Origin: Candidatus Lokiarchaeota archaeon
GTDB lineage: Archaea > Asgardarchaeota > Thorarchaeia > Thorarchaeales > Thorarchaeaceae
Direction: 5' to 3'
NCBI GenBank assembly: GCA_014730275.1
Contig: WJIL01000135.1
Coordinates: 1 to 37,864, forward strand
Length of the DNA: 37,864 bases
Translations under genes and position numbers: made by a program
In this document: one piece after another, positions 17,404-25,935 of the stretch
Position numbering within the stretch: position 1 is the first letter of the stretch
How the letters are laid out: every line of letters starts with the position of its first letter
Notes under the pieces: model-generated
Seen by the model: only the letters and a program-made list of their open reading frames with translations
Told to the model about the DNA's origin: nothing
Databases searched by the model: none

Positions 17404-17919
17404 CTATGGAAAACCATTTTCATTTCGCATCTTCCTGAACCAAGGAATTGCCCCACCAGCTTGGAGAATATCTTTCATCACGCTTGGAAGGGGTTCACCA
17501 GATATTGTATCGCCTGAGTCTTTGATTGTCAGGGTTGCTGATTCAAGAGACACCTCAACTTCCGCCGCATCTGGAATAGAAGAGGTTTCTTCAATCCTCA
17601 TAATCGGCAATCCGATGTTGATTGCGTTCCGATAGAATATCCGGGCAAATGACTCCGCAACAACACAGCCAACACCTGATTCTTTGATGACCTGTGGGGC
17701 CTCCTCTCTCGAAGAACCGCCACCAAAATTTTTCCCCGCAACAATAACATCATCTTCCTCTACTTCGTCAGCAAACTCAGGTCTTGGTATCTCTAGTGTA
17801 TGTTTGGCCATCTCTGAATAGTCAAGAAGAGTAAGATAGCGACCCTGAATGATCTGGTCAGTATCGATATCATCACCGAAAACCCATGCTCTGCCAGTTA
17901 TGGTATCATACCAAGTCAT
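17404..17919 (-). CDS. leuD: 3-isopropylmalate dehydratase small subunit
   Basis: Swivel-domain subunit that completes the isopropylmalate isomerase active site in leucine synthesis. GDDIDTDQII (residues 15-24), GKNFGGGSSREEAP (62-75) and the C-terminal AGGAIPWFRK are family marks. The substrate loop after the first motif reads YLTL (28-31) and lacks the arginine of the YLR-type loop associated with homoaconitases, which favours isopropylmalate over homoaconitate (inference). Length 171 is typical of the archaeal form. Its ATG overlaps the leuC stop by four bases. Confidence 0.93.
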   Translation of the reverse strand: MTWYDTITGRAWVFGDDIDTDQIIQGRYLTLLDYSEMAKHTLEIPRPEFADEVEEDDVIVAGKNFGGGSSREEAPQVIKESGVGCVVAESFARIFYRNAINIGLPIMRIEETSSIPDAAEVEVSLESATLTIKDSGDTISGEPLPSVMKDILQAGGAIPWFRKMRNENGFP

Positions 17920-19193
17920 GATGAGAGCCTCCTCGGATCAGTAATCTTTCCTTCCAATGCGCTTGCAGCAACTGTTGCGGGAGAGGCGAGATAGACAAGA
18001 GAATCTGGATGTCCCATGCGCCCTCTGAAATTACGATTGGTGCTTGAAATCGCTACTTCACCCCTGCCAAGGACACCCAAATGTCCACCAATGCATGCTC
18101 CACAGGTGGAGTTGGTAATCACAGCACCTGCACATATGAGAGTCTCAAGAATGCCAGCTCGCATTGCTTCAAGGTATACCTCGGTGCTTGCCGGTGTAAC
18201 TATGAATCTAGTATCGCGATCAGCTTGTTTGCCCTCAACAATCTCCGCTGCAATCTTCAAATCCTCGAATCTTCCGTTAGTACACGATCCGATGAAAGCC
18301 TGGTCAACTGGCGTTCCCTCCACCTCTGAGACTATCTTTCCATTAGAAGGACTATATGGCGTTGAGACAATAGGTTCAAGCGGTTCTTCCTCCAGGTCAA
18401 ACGTCAGAGTGTCAACGTACTCGGCATCGTCATCGGGTTCTACCGGCGACCATTTGGCTCTAGGAGCGTAAGAACGCATCCACTTTCGGACTGCTGGATT
18501 GATCTTCATTGGAGCACATTTCGCTCCTGCCTCCACGGCCATATTGCACATAGTCATGCGTGATGCAACGGACATGGAGTCAATGACAGGACCATGAAAC
18601 TCTAGTGATTGATAATTTGCACCATCAGGCCCGAGTTCAGTCAGTATCTTGAGAATCAAATCTTTGCTCATGACTCTGTGCGATAGTTTGCCGATAATAT
18701 CAATGCGAATGGACTCAGGTACTCGAAACCAGTTTCGACCGGTAGCAGCTACAATGGCACTATCTGTAGATGCAAACCCAGTTGAAAACGCGTTGAATGC
18801 ACCGTAAGTTGTAGAGTGGGAATCCGATCCGATAATCAAGTCTCCTGGCTTCACAAATCCCTTTTCAGCCATGACCTGATGTGCTATGCCGCAGTTAACG
18901 TCACAGAAGTGTGCTATGTTTTGTTCTTTGACGAATTCCCGTATTCTACGATGCATTTCGGCAGTGCTTGCATCTGGTGCCGGTGACCAATGATCATTTG
19001 CAACAAGCATCCGATTCGCATTCCAGACCTTCTCGACTTCCATTTTTTCAAGAACGGGAATGATTCTTGCTAACGCTTCGTTCACCATCAGGAAATCAAC
19101 ATCAGCAATAACTGTCTCACCAGCTGCGGCGGTTCCTGATTGAGTATGATTTCCAAGCAACTTCTCAGCTAGTGTAAGGCCCAATATCTTCAC
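17916..19193 (-). CDS. leuC: 3-isopropylmalate dehydratase large subunit
   Basis: Aconitase-family subunit carrying the 4Fe-4S cluster. Cluster ligands are C304 in IGSCTNGR and C364/C367 in TCGACIGG. HFCDVNCGIAHQVMAEKG and IIGSDSHSTTYGAFNAFSTG are substrate-site motifs. Length is 425 residues, the archaeal/short form. It overlaps leuB upstream and leuD downstream by four bases each, so the heterodimer subunits are translationally coupled. A homoaconitase or methylmalate-type role is possible because these families share architecture, but the leuB and leuD neighbours support leucine biosynthesis. Confidence 0.93.
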   Translation of the reverse strand: MKILGLTLAEKLLGNHTQSGTAAAGETVIADVDFLMVNEALARIIPVLEKMEVEKVWNANRMLVANDHWSPAPDASTAEMHRRIREFVKEQNIAHFCDVNCGIAHQVMAEKGFVKPGDLIIGSDSHSTTYGAFNAFSTGFASTDSAIVAATGRNWFRVPESIRIDIIGKLSHRVMSKDLILKILTELGPDGANYQSLEFHGPVIDSMSVASRMTMCNMAVEAGAKCAPMKINPAVRKWMRSYAPRAKWSPVEPDDDAEYVDTLTFDLEEEPLEPIVSTPYSPSNGKIVSEVEGTPVDQAFIGSCTNGRFEDLKIAAEIVEGKQADRDTRFIVTPASTEVYLEAMRAGILETLICAGAVITNSTCGACIGGHLGVLGRGEVAISSTNRNFRGRMGHPDSLVYLASPATVAASALEGKITDPRRLSS

Positions 19194-20350
19194 CTATTTG
19201 TATCGATTTTTGCCATTGCCTGAACAACAGCATTCGTGACTTCCCTCGTTGTCGAGGGCTCGACATCCTTCCACAGCCCCTTACAAATATCTGGAGTGCG
19301 AATGCTTCCATTCTTCAAGACTTCTTGTACGGCATTTTCAACAAGCAAAGATGCCTCTTTGCATCGCTTATCTTTTCGCTTCGAACCAAGCCAATCATAC
19401 ATCATTGCTACTGATAGAATAGAAGCAATCGGATTGGCCTTGTTTTGTCCAGCTATATCCGGTGCGGAACCATGAACTGGTTCGAACATGGCTCGTTTGT
19501 TTCCTATGTTTCCGGAGGGCGCCATACCGAGACCTCCTTGTAGAGCACCTGCGAGGTCACTGATTATGTCCCCGAACATATTTGGGGCCACCAATACATC
19601 ATAGAATTCAGGCTTAGTCAGGGCCCAGAGTGTCCAAGCATCAACATATGCAAAGTCTGTCTCAATATCCTGATAATCCTCTGCTACTTCCTTGAACATG
19701 CTTCGGAAAAGTTTGCACCCGGCAAGCATATTGCTCTTATCAACACATGTCACACGGCTTCGACCATCAAGTGGAGCCCCATCACGTCTTTTAGCCAAGT
19801 CAAAAGCATATCGTATAACCCGGCTCGAGCCTCTCTTTGTAATCAGCCGGCTATCAACTGCAACTTCCGTCTCTGCTCCCCGCTTCAAAGCCCCGCGAGT
19901 GGGTACGTACAGACCCTCCGTGTTTTCTCGAATAATCACCATATCAATGTCATTGTGATTCTTATCAGCCAAAGGTGTTGGAACACCTTCGTATAGTTTT
20001 GCGGGGCGATGATTCGCATAGAGATCCAGCTCTTGCCTCAAACCGATAACTATACTGTGACCTGCGTGTTTTCCGTCCGGCAACTTAATAGGGTCGCCCC
20101 TCGCGTCACATGCTCCAACTGCTCCAAACAAGATGGCATCTGCCTCGGTTTTTGTAAATTCTTCTGCTTCAATGGACCACTCGCGGCCTTTGTCAACATA
20201 ATACTCTGCACCTACAGAAAATATCTCAGGCTGAATATGAATGCCTCCAATCAAACCAGCCGCTTCTTCCATGACCCTGATAGCTTCAGGAATCACCTCT
20301 TTCCCTATACCATCACCCGGTAGCACGGCCACGTTGTATGTCCTAGCCAA
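19190..20350 (-). CDS. leuB: 3-isopropylmalate dehydrogenase (isocitrate/isopropylmalate family)
   Basis: NAD-dependent oxidative decarboxylase of 386 residues. [10 protein letters not shown] at the N-terminus, [39 protein letters not shown] and [12 protein letters not shown] follow the family order; the aspartate in GSAPDIAG suits NAD rather than NADP. First gene of the leuBCD operon. The start is TTG at 20350 with AAGGTGAT ahead at suitable spacing. leuA, which makes the substrate, is not in the window. Homoisocitrate or isocitrate dehydrogenase activity cannot be excluded from sequence alone. Confidence 0.9.
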   Translation of the reverse strand: MARTYNVAVLPGDGIGKEVIPEAIRVMEEAAGLIGGIHIQPEIFSVGAEYYVDKGREWSIEAEEFTKTEADAILFGAVGACDARGDPIKLPDGKHAGHSIVIGLRQELDLYANHRPAKLYEGVPTPLADKNHNDIDMVIIRENTEGLYVPTRGALKRGAETEVAVDSRLITKRGSSRVIRYAFDLAKRRDGAPLDGRSRVTCVDKSNMLAGCKLFRSMFKEVAEDYQDIETDFAYVDAWTLWALTKPEFYDVLVAPNMFGDIISDLAGALQGGLGMAPSGNIGNKRAMFEPVHGSAPDIAGQNKANPIASILSVAMMYDWLGSKRKDKRCKEASLLVENAVQEVLKNGSIRTPDICKGLWKDVEPSTTREVTNAVVQAMAKIDTNR

Positions 20351-20429
20351 TTTCTATCACCTTAGGCATTCTCTCTAGGCAATGAATTCCTCATTGCACG
20401 AGGCTATCCTGACCCTTATTGGAAACGGA

Positions 20430-20435
20430 TTTATA
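20430..20435 (-). promoter_or_regulatory. TATA box of the leuBCD operon
   Basis: On the minus strand GGGTATAAATCC. It would place the transcript start near 20405, giving a leader of about 55 bases that includes the AAGGTGAT ribosome site. Confidence 0.5.
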
Positions 20436-20489
20436 CCCTTTATGTTGAACTCGGCCCAATCAGCCTTTCAGCTCCAATATGCTGATAAG

Positions 20490-20512
20490 GGTTGGTTAAC
20501 GATAACCGAACC
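20490..20512. repeat. Imperfect inverted repeat upstream of the miniprotein
   Basis: GGTTGGTTA (20490-20498) faces TAACCGAACC (20503-20512) across four bases, with a one-base bulge. It sits ten bases before the TATA box of the 52-residue gene and in the shared leader region divergent from leuB. A regulator-binding site is possible. Confidence 0.4.
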
Positions 20513-20522
20513 AAGCAAGCAC

Positions 20523-20528
20523 TATAAA
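20523..20528 (+). promoter_or_regulatory. TATA box, probable leaderless miniprotein mRNA
   Basis: TATAAA lies 27-32 bases before the ATG at 20555 with no ribosome site between, the spacing expected for a leaderless archaeal transcript. Confidence 0.5.
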
Positions 20529-20554
20529 CTAGAACCTAGGTGGCTTAGCCAGAA

Positions 20555-20713
20555 ATGACAGAGATTCCGATGCCATCCGATTACACGCCCACCGACGAAG
20601 AGGATGAAGAAGACGAAGGATTCTGCGACAAATGTTGCGAATGTTGGTGCCAGTTAGTCGGAGCAATTATCCTGATTGGACTGCTGATAGCCATATTTAC
20701 GGCAGTTTTCTAA
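20555..20713 (+). CDS. 52-residue acidic, cysteine-cluster membrane miniprotein
   Basis: A small open frame with its own TATA box. The first 22 residues are polar and strongly acidic (DEEDEEDEG). A dense cysteine cluster follows: FCDKCCECWC, with cysteines at 24, 27, 28, 30 and 32. Residues 34-52 form a single hydrophobic helix (LVGAIILIGLLIAIFTAVF) that ends the protein. The layout suggests a tail-anchored protein with a metal- or palmitate-type Cys patch at the membrane face (inference). No family recognised. It precedes a VIT/CCC1-family metal transporter by 126 bases in the same direction. Support is the coherent composition and promoter; no homologue could be checked. Confidence 0.65.
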   Translation: MTEIPMPSDYTPTDEEDEEDEGFCDKCCECWCQLVGAIILIGLLIAIFTAVF

Positions 20714-20799
20714 TAGTCGGCTTGCGGTCTTCATTGGTTTAGGAGCAATGCAGCGGATTAGAAACATTGAAGTCCTAAGAAAGTTCCTGGGTCTACAAG

Positions 20800-20817
20800 G
20801 AGAATAGCACAATTCTC
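20800..20817. repeat. Short inverted repeat before the VIT-family gene
   Basis: GAGAAT (20800-20805) and ATTCTC (20812-20817) separated by six bases, shortly upstream of the AGGTAGG ribosome site. It could be a leader hairpin or operator. Confidence 0.25.
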
Positions 20818-20839
20818 TTCCAACAGGTAGGAAAAACTG

Positions 20840-21538
20840 GTGTCTGATACAACAGAAGAAAACGAACCAGAGATTAGCCATAACATAACTGAGATTAGTG
20901 ACGAAATTATCCACGGCGAGAATTGCTCACGAATTGAAAGAATGATGAGGGCACTTGAGCTAACAGAGGGGGTACAGATTGCAAGACGCTACCTAGCAAT
21001 GAATGCCTTTGATGGTGCTTTAACAATGCTGGGTCTTCTATTGGGAGGCTTAATCATGTTGTATCAAGAACCACCACGGACAGTGTTCAATTCAACTCTA
21101 TTGGGAGCAATAGGAACTAGCTTGGCCATGGCTATCTCAGGTTTCAGCGGCTCGTACCTTACCGAAAGCGCAGAGCGAGACCGTGAAGTTGAAGAAATGG
21201 GCAAGGCCATGCTTTGCGATATGAGCGAGTCCATGTATGCGAGAGCCACGAAAACGACTTCAGTTGTAGTGGCAATCGTTGACGGAGCCTCACCAGCTGT
21301 AGCTGCGTTCATTGTCATTATTCCGTTGCTTACGGTAAGATTCGGTCTCTTCGATTTCTTCACGTCATTCTATGCCGCGATTGTTGTATGTATGATTCTG
21401 CTGTTTGTGTTGGGTCTCTTTCTAGGAAAGGTTTCGAAGAAAAGCATCTGGAGATATGGCGCCAAGACATTCCTAGCAGGCATAATTACCGCATTACTCA
21501 TGTATCTCATTTCGATATACACCGGAGCAACCCCCTAG
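20840..21538 (+). CDS. VIT1/CCC1 family membrane protein
   Basis: A 232-residue protein of the VIT1/CCC1 (DUF125) superfamily, which in plants and yeast moves iron or manganese into vacuoles. An acidic cytoplasmic N-terminus of about 45 residues precedes the signature MNAFDGALTMLGLLLGG (about residues 54-70), then AISGFSGSYLTESAERDREV, VDGASPAVAAFIVIIPLL and two C-terminal helices, five membrane helices in all. The archaeal subgroup is not biochemically characterised, so the metal is uncertain. GTG start with AGGTAGG eight bases upstream. Confidence 0.8.
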   Translation: MSDTTEENEPEISHNITEISDEIIHGENCSRIERMMRALELTEGVQIARRYLAMNAFDGALTMLGLLLGGLIMLYQEPPRTVFNSTLLGAIGTSLAMAISGFSGSYLTESAERDREVEEMGKAMLCDMSESMYARATKTTSVVVAIVDGASPAVAAFIVIIPLLTVRFGLFDFFTSFYAAIVVCMILLFVLGLFLGKVSKKSIWRYGAKTFLAGIITALLMYLISIYTGATP

Positions 21539-21543
21539 AATGC

Positions 21544-21553
21544 TTATATATGG
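21544..21553 (+). promoter_or_regulatory. TATA box of the MoxR-VWA operon
   Basis: TTATATATGG lies six bases after the VIT-family stop. It predicts transcription from about 21575 and a leader of roughly 54 bases before the MoxR ATG. Confidence 0.5.
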
Positions 21554-21628
21554 AAAAGAAAAGCAAGTTCAGGGATGCTTTAATAATCTCATAGGAGAGG
21601 AAGCTAGTAGAACAAGTGAGGGCTTAAG

Positions 21629-22549
21629 ATGGCCAGAACAAGAGAGGACTTCAAGAAAGCTTTCAATAAGAGACTCAAGGCAGCAACTGAAGATGAGCTC
21701 CGTATTGTGATAAAGGAGCAATACCGAGAGGCATTCGACGTGCTTACCGATTGTGAAAACGCAGGCCTCATCCCGGGCATAATTGGGCCGCCCGGTGTGG
21801 GAAAGACACTACTTCTTAGAGCATATGCAAAAAAGAGCGGAAGGGATTTTCATTGGGTGACTGGCGATGAAGGTGTAAGGCCCTCACATCTCGTAGGTTC
21901 TTATAATCCAGCACTGGTTCTTGAGCGAGGCTTCAGTCTCGATTCATTCGATCCAGGCCCCATGTTGAAATGCATGGTTTTTGGCGGAGTATTTGGTCTC
22001 AATGAGGCAAATCGACTACCTGAGTACGTGCAGAACTCACTTCTGGAACCGCTCGAAGAGAGAATGGCCAACGTTCCCAGAATAGGTCGTATCTCGGCTG
22101 ATGAAGAATTCTTCGCAGTGCTTACAATGAATCCGGAAGAAATGGCTGGCGCACATAGGTTAAGTGAAGCGCTTCGAGATCGAATCCGTGTATGGATACG
22201 ACTTGGATATCCAAGAAAAGAAACGGAGATTGAGATTGTAAAGGTCAACTGTCCAGAGTACAAACTCTCTGATCATGTTCTAGAAACAATCTATGACCTC
22301 GTGTCGTCCACCAGGCAATCTACGGATATAGAGATACCAGCATCAATCAGAGCCGGGATATCCATTGCACGACTAGCATCTGAGATGGGACAAAGAAAGA
22401 GAAAGAAGGATGTGAATCATTCAATCCTCTCAGAAGCAGCAAACTACGTCCTTAGTGGGGCATTGCGATTTAGGCCGGGTGTTGATCCCGAACCAGCTGT
22501 GAACCGTATTATCAGATCCACCATTGGAGGGAGAGGAGCTAGCCAATAA
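21629..22549 (+). CDS. MoxR-type AAA+ ATPase
   Basis: A 306-residue AAA+ ATPase of the MoxR/CbbQ kind. Walker A is GPPGVGKT (53-60); Walker B is VFGLNEANR (121-129), with the MoxR-like N-E-A-N-R end; sensor 1 is LTMNPEE (N168); an arginine-finger region follows in SEALRDRI. Such ATPases work with a VWA-domain partner to remodel or metallate a target enzyme. Here the partner is the next gene, which starts on the last base of this stop codon. A role in Rubisco, nitric oxide reductase or methanol dehydrogenase activation cannot be assigned because none of these is nearby. Confidence 0.92.
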   Translation: MARTREDFKKAFNKRLKAATEDELRIVIKEQYREAFDVLTDCENAGLIPGIIGPPGVGKTLLLRAYAKKSGRDFHWVTGDEGVRPSHLVGSYNPALVLERGFSLDSFDPGPMLKCMVFGGVFGLNEANRLPEYVQNSLLEPLEERMANVPRIGRISADEEFFAVLTMNPEEMAGAHRLSEALRDRIRVWIRLGYPRKETEIEIVKVNCPEYKLSDHVLETIYDLVSSTRQSTDIEIPASIRAGISIARLASEMGQRKRKKDVNHSILSEAANYVLSGALRFRPGVDPEPAVNRIIRSTIGGRGASQ

Positions 22550-25050
22550 TGGGGACAAAAGCAAAAATCGATCCTATTCCCAGCATGGTAGTAGAATTTG
22601 CTCACGAGTTTGTCTCTCGAATGAGGGCCCGCAAGGATCTCAAGCAAAAACCAAGCATAAGGCAGACAGAAGCCATTCCTCAATTCTTGAGTGCACGCTA
22701 CTTCAAACAAGGAAGGCTTAGCCTCGACGATTTGGTTGAAGCCGCAGTATATACGACATTCCCGGCTGATCAGAAAGTGGCAAGGGATGTAGCTGAAGAT
22801 ATCGTACTTGGAAGAGAAGATGAGGAAAAGACGATACTCGAAACGCAGCAAAAGAAAGAAGCGCAGAAGAAAGCAAAAAAGGCAGTCACTGATTCACTCA
22901 ATCAAGTCATCAATTCCATATTGCGAGAACAGGAATTATCTGAAAAAATTGAAACCGACAAAATAGCGGATGGTTACAACTATCTGCGAAATCTGAAAAG
23001 GGCAGACAAAGATGACTTGTTGAATTCAGCTACTGACTATCTCACAGAAGGCGACATAGTCTTACGAGGCATTTCTAATGATGAAAGGCTGAAACAGGAA
23101 GCTTCCCAAGAGCTACAAGAACGGATTGGTGGTCTCAGCTCTAGGGATATCGAGAATTCCAAGACACTAGATAGCCTTGATCAGGTTTGTTCATCACATA
23201 ACAGAGCTGAATCTCTAGCAGCCAAAGCGCTACGAGGAGATTCAGAAGTCGAGAAGAAATTCAATGACCTGGCCCAGCGAGATTCTGCTACTGCAGCTCG
23301 GGCTCTATCACATATGAAGGATATTGGGTCTCCAAAAAAAGCTAAACGAAATGCTATGCAAAAGCAGTTGGAGGGTTCAATTCAAAATCTAGAGGAAATG
23401 GCTTCTTACGCTTCTCATCTTAATGAAGTACCCAAGAATGCTGATTCTCATGTGCAGTCAGCTCCCAAGGAATTTCCCATTGACGAAGCAATGAGAATGG
23501 CAGACCGAATCAAGAAACATACTGGAAAATCACTTCATGATCAACTGATGAAGGAATATGATTCTCAATTCAACGAAGGGGCGTCAAAAAATGTAGATCA
23601 TCATCAACTTGCTGACAACGCTACCCCACAACAGCATTGGAAGAATCTGGTTGAGAAAGTAACAGATAGAACTATGGACCGAGCACAGTCACGTTCTGCA
23701 CCGGCTGAATATTTGCTCAAGAAACTGGCACAACACAGCAAGCTAAGCAATGACTTACCGGGACAATGCAGAAGCACTTGGAATGAACAGATGCAACGGC
23801 TTAGTGATGAGGCAATCAAGCAATCGCAATCAAAAGCACATATGCGAAAGAATGTCAGGAGAGCAAGAAGAATGGGCACCAGTCCCTCAGAAGAGGCCAT
23901 TCGTCAGAGAGGACAAGAACTGGGAATGAGTGAAAGCGAGATTCTCGAGTTGGTGAACCCTTCTTTCCAAGTTGCCAAGAAGCTGATTAATCAAGGTGTT
24001 AAGGACTTCGATCGATTGCATGGACTGATATCCTCCGCTGGACTCAGTCAATCTCAGCTCGAAGAACTAGCCGACATGGCAAACAAAAAGGGAAATGCTT
24101 CAGCGCTCGGAGCGGTTGGGCATGTTGATTTGCACGCCGCGTTGGGAATGGGCAGAGGGAGGAGCAGAGGAGAACCAGATCCACAAAGAGCAGACATGGC
24201 ACTGAGGGGTTTACTTGGGGGGCCAGCCACAAATATTGTGACAATTTGGTATACCTACCGAGAAAACCTTCCACCCGAATTCAAGAGAAGACTAAAGCAA
24301 ATTGCGAAACGTCTGCTGATAGATCTTGGTAAAAGCTTCGCTCGGGCAGTAATGGGCTCATCGATGTTGGGCGGTATCCAACCATCCACAACAGTGCGTC
24401 CCTTCCGCATCGGTGATGATATTGATCTCATAGATCTTGAGGAGACCTTGTCACATCTTCTTTCCGAAGGACGTACGGATTTCCGCACGTTGCGGCCAGA
24501 TGATTTCCTAATCACTGAAACATATCATGGCCACAGGGCGTTCTACTGGGCTCTTGACAAAAGCGGTTCAATGCATCATCCGAAGAAACTCGGTATGCTA
24601 TCGATTTCAGTCATGGCAGGACTTTATGGTATCCAAAAAGACGACTTCGGCGTAGTTCTCTTTGACCATGGAACGCATATCGTCAAGGATATAGCAGATC
24701 CAACAAAATCAGTAGAGAAAGTAGCATCGGATCTTCTTGATCTTAGAGCCAGTGGGGGTACTGGGGGTGCGAGTTCGATTAGGCTTGCCCTTCAGAATCT
24801 CGAGAAAACAAGAGCAAGAGAAAAGATATTCATCTTTTGTACAGATGTTTATCTGAGCGACCAGTCAGAATGTGTTGATTTGATGGCCAAAATCAAAAAA
24901 CAGGGAATTGACACAATTCTTCTTGTACCAGCAGCTGAATATGACCGAAAATCAGCTGATGAACTGGCCAAGTCATCTCACGGAGTTGTTCTTGATATTG
25001 ATTCCGTTGATGAATTGCCTCAAAGGCTGTTGCGGCTGACTAACTACTGA
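22549..25050 (+). CDS. Large VWA-domain protein, partner of the MoxR ATPase
   Basis: An 833-residue protein whose start overlaps the MoxR stop (TAATG). Residues 1-640 are highly charged and largely helical, with predicted coiled-coil segments (KKEAQKKAKKAVTDSLNQV; HMRKNVRRARRMGTSPSEEA) and no recognised domain. The VWA domain begins near 660: the MIDAS motif D670-K-S-G-S keeps the DxSxS metal site, followed by SGGTGGASS and FCTDVYLSD, giving a complete metal-dependent adhesion site. The long N-terminus exceeds that of typical CbbO/CoxE partners. Probably acts as the target-recognition arm of the ATPase. Cytoplasmic; no signal peptide. Confidence 0.85.
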   Translation: MGTKAKIDPIPSMVVEFAHEFVSRMRARKDLKQKPSIRQTEAIPQFLSARYFKQGRLSLDDLVEAAVYTTFPADQKVARDVAEDIVLGREDEEKTILETQQKKEAQKKAKKAVTDSLNQVINSILREQELSEKIETDKIADGYNYLRNLKRADKDDLLNSATDYLTEGDIVLRGISNDERLKQEASQELQERIGGLSSRDIENSKTLDSLDQVCSSHNRAESLAAKALRGDSEVEKKFNDLAQRDSATAARALSHMKDIGSPKKAKRNAMQKQLEGSIQNLEEMASYASHLNEVPKNADSHVQSAPKEFPIDEAMRMADRIKKHTGKSLHDQLMKEYDSQFNEGASKNVDHHQLADNATPQQHWKNLVEKVTDRTMDRAQSRSAPAEYLLKKLAQHSKLSNDLPGQCRSTWNEQMQRLSDEAIKQSQSKAHMRKNVRRARRMGTSPSEEAIRQRGQELGMSESEILELVNPSFQVAKKLINQGVKDFDRLHGLISSAGLSQSQLEELADMANKKGNASALGAVGHVDLHAALGMGRGRSRGEPDPQRADMALRGLLGGPATNIVTIWYTYRENLPPEFKRRLKQIAKRLLIDLGKSFARAVMGSSMLGGIQPSTTVRPFRIGDDIDLIDLEETLSHLLSEGRTDFRTLRPDDFLITETYHGHRAFYWALDKSGSMHHPKKLGMLSISVMAGLYGIQKDDFGVVLFDHGTHIVKDIADPTKSVEKVASDLLDLRASGGTGGASSIRLALQNLEKTRAREKIFIFCTDVYLSDQSECVDLMAKIKKQGIDTILLVPAAEYDRKSADELAKSSHGVVLDIDSVDELPQRLLRLTNY

Positions 25051-25844
25051 TCACGAGGTACAAAGCCCCTTTGCGAGCCAAGAGTTTTCTCACGCACATC
25101 TGATATCCACAGCCTATAGGCGCAGGGGTACTCTTCATCACGTAATTCTAGGAATTCTCTTGAGAAGATTTGCCTCATCATTCGCATGAATCGATAGAAA
25201 GGTGTTTCTTGTTCAACAATTTCCGCAATACAGCTGATTTCATAACTCAACCATGGTGGTGAGCCGTTCGTAGGCCAGGAGAAATGTAGAGTTACACGAG
25301 GGTTTTTCCTGATATTCTGATAGCTTCGATCACCATACATCTCAGCTATACCGAAACGAAATCTGTCAATCAGGGTCTCTTCCAAGTAGAGATTCCGATA
25401 AAGCGATATCCGATCATCCATGGTGTCTTCAAAAGGCTGGCCAAACATTTCCAGCAGATTACCTTCTAGGTCATCAATCCGTTCTGCTATCACATCGTCC
25501 TTGAGTGTAAGCCGTACAATCTTAGTAGCGGTATTTACCGGAAAGGGTTTGTCTCTGTCAAATGTGACCAGAGTTGGCTTCATGATATTTGAGCGCCATA
25601 TGCCTCGGAAGATATCGACATCATCATCAAGCATATCAACTGCATTCAGCATACCTGAGTATAGAGGATTTGGCATCGCATTAAGGGGAAAGCCCAAGGT
25701 CACAGCTTCGTCAGTTACGACGATTCGACGTGATTCACGGTCTACAAGGTGTACTGCTGAATGCCTTTCATCTGCCAAACCTAGCTTTCTCCTATTGCTG
25801 CACATAGAGTCGTGTTTGTTTAAATCTCTGTCCCTCAAATTCAT
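25044..25844 (-). CDS. Unknown protein, weak resemblance to flavin split-barrel proteins
   Basis: A 266-residue soluble protein, not confidently recognised. The C-terminal half contains YQNIRKNPRVTLHF and a following strand-rich segment (WLSYEISCIAEIVEQE) reminiscent of the FMN-binding split barrel of pyridoxamine-oxidase-like proteins; this is a weak inference. The middle has TATKIVRLTLKDDVIAERID and an acidic helical part. The frame stays open to 26051, but that portion overlaps the opposite gelsolin-like gene and is Ser-rich shadow sequence. ATG 25844 is chosen because a TATA-like box at 25873-25883 predicts a start just before it. The stop overlaps the end of the VWA gene by seven bases. 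Confidence 0.6.
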   Translation of the reverse strand: MNLRDRDLNKHDSMCSNRRKLGLADERHSAVHLVDRESRRIVVTDEAVTLGFPLNAMPNPLYSGMLNAVDMLDDDVDIFRGIWRSNIMKPTLVTFDRDKPFPVNTATKIVRLTLKDDVIAERIDDLEGNLLEMFGQPFEDTMDDRISLYRNLYLEETLIDRFRFGIAEMYGDRSYQNIRKNPRVTLHFSWPTNGSPPWLSYEISCIAEIVEQETPFYRFMRMMRQIFSREFLELRDEEYPCAYRLWISDVREKTLGSQRGFVPRDQ

Positions 25845-25872
25845 GCGGAAGCAAGATAAGACCGGACTAGCA

Positions 25873-25883
25873 AATAAAATAAG
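25873..25883 (-). promoter_or_regulatory. TATA-like box for the divergent unknown gene
   Basis: The minus strand reads TTATTTTATTT about 30 bases before ATG 25844, with no ribosome site between, which fits a short or absent leader. Confidence 0.35.
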
Positions 25884-25935
25884 GTACCAAAGCGAAGTAC
25901 ACACACTACAAAACCTGAAGGTTTGAGATTTGACA

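Noticed and set aside
18016-18471. Plus-strand frame of 151 codons
   Set aside because: Opposite leuC; no domain and biased composition.
20748-20807. A 19-residue frame before the VIT-family gene
   Set aside because: Too short to support; the GGAG is two bases from the ATG.
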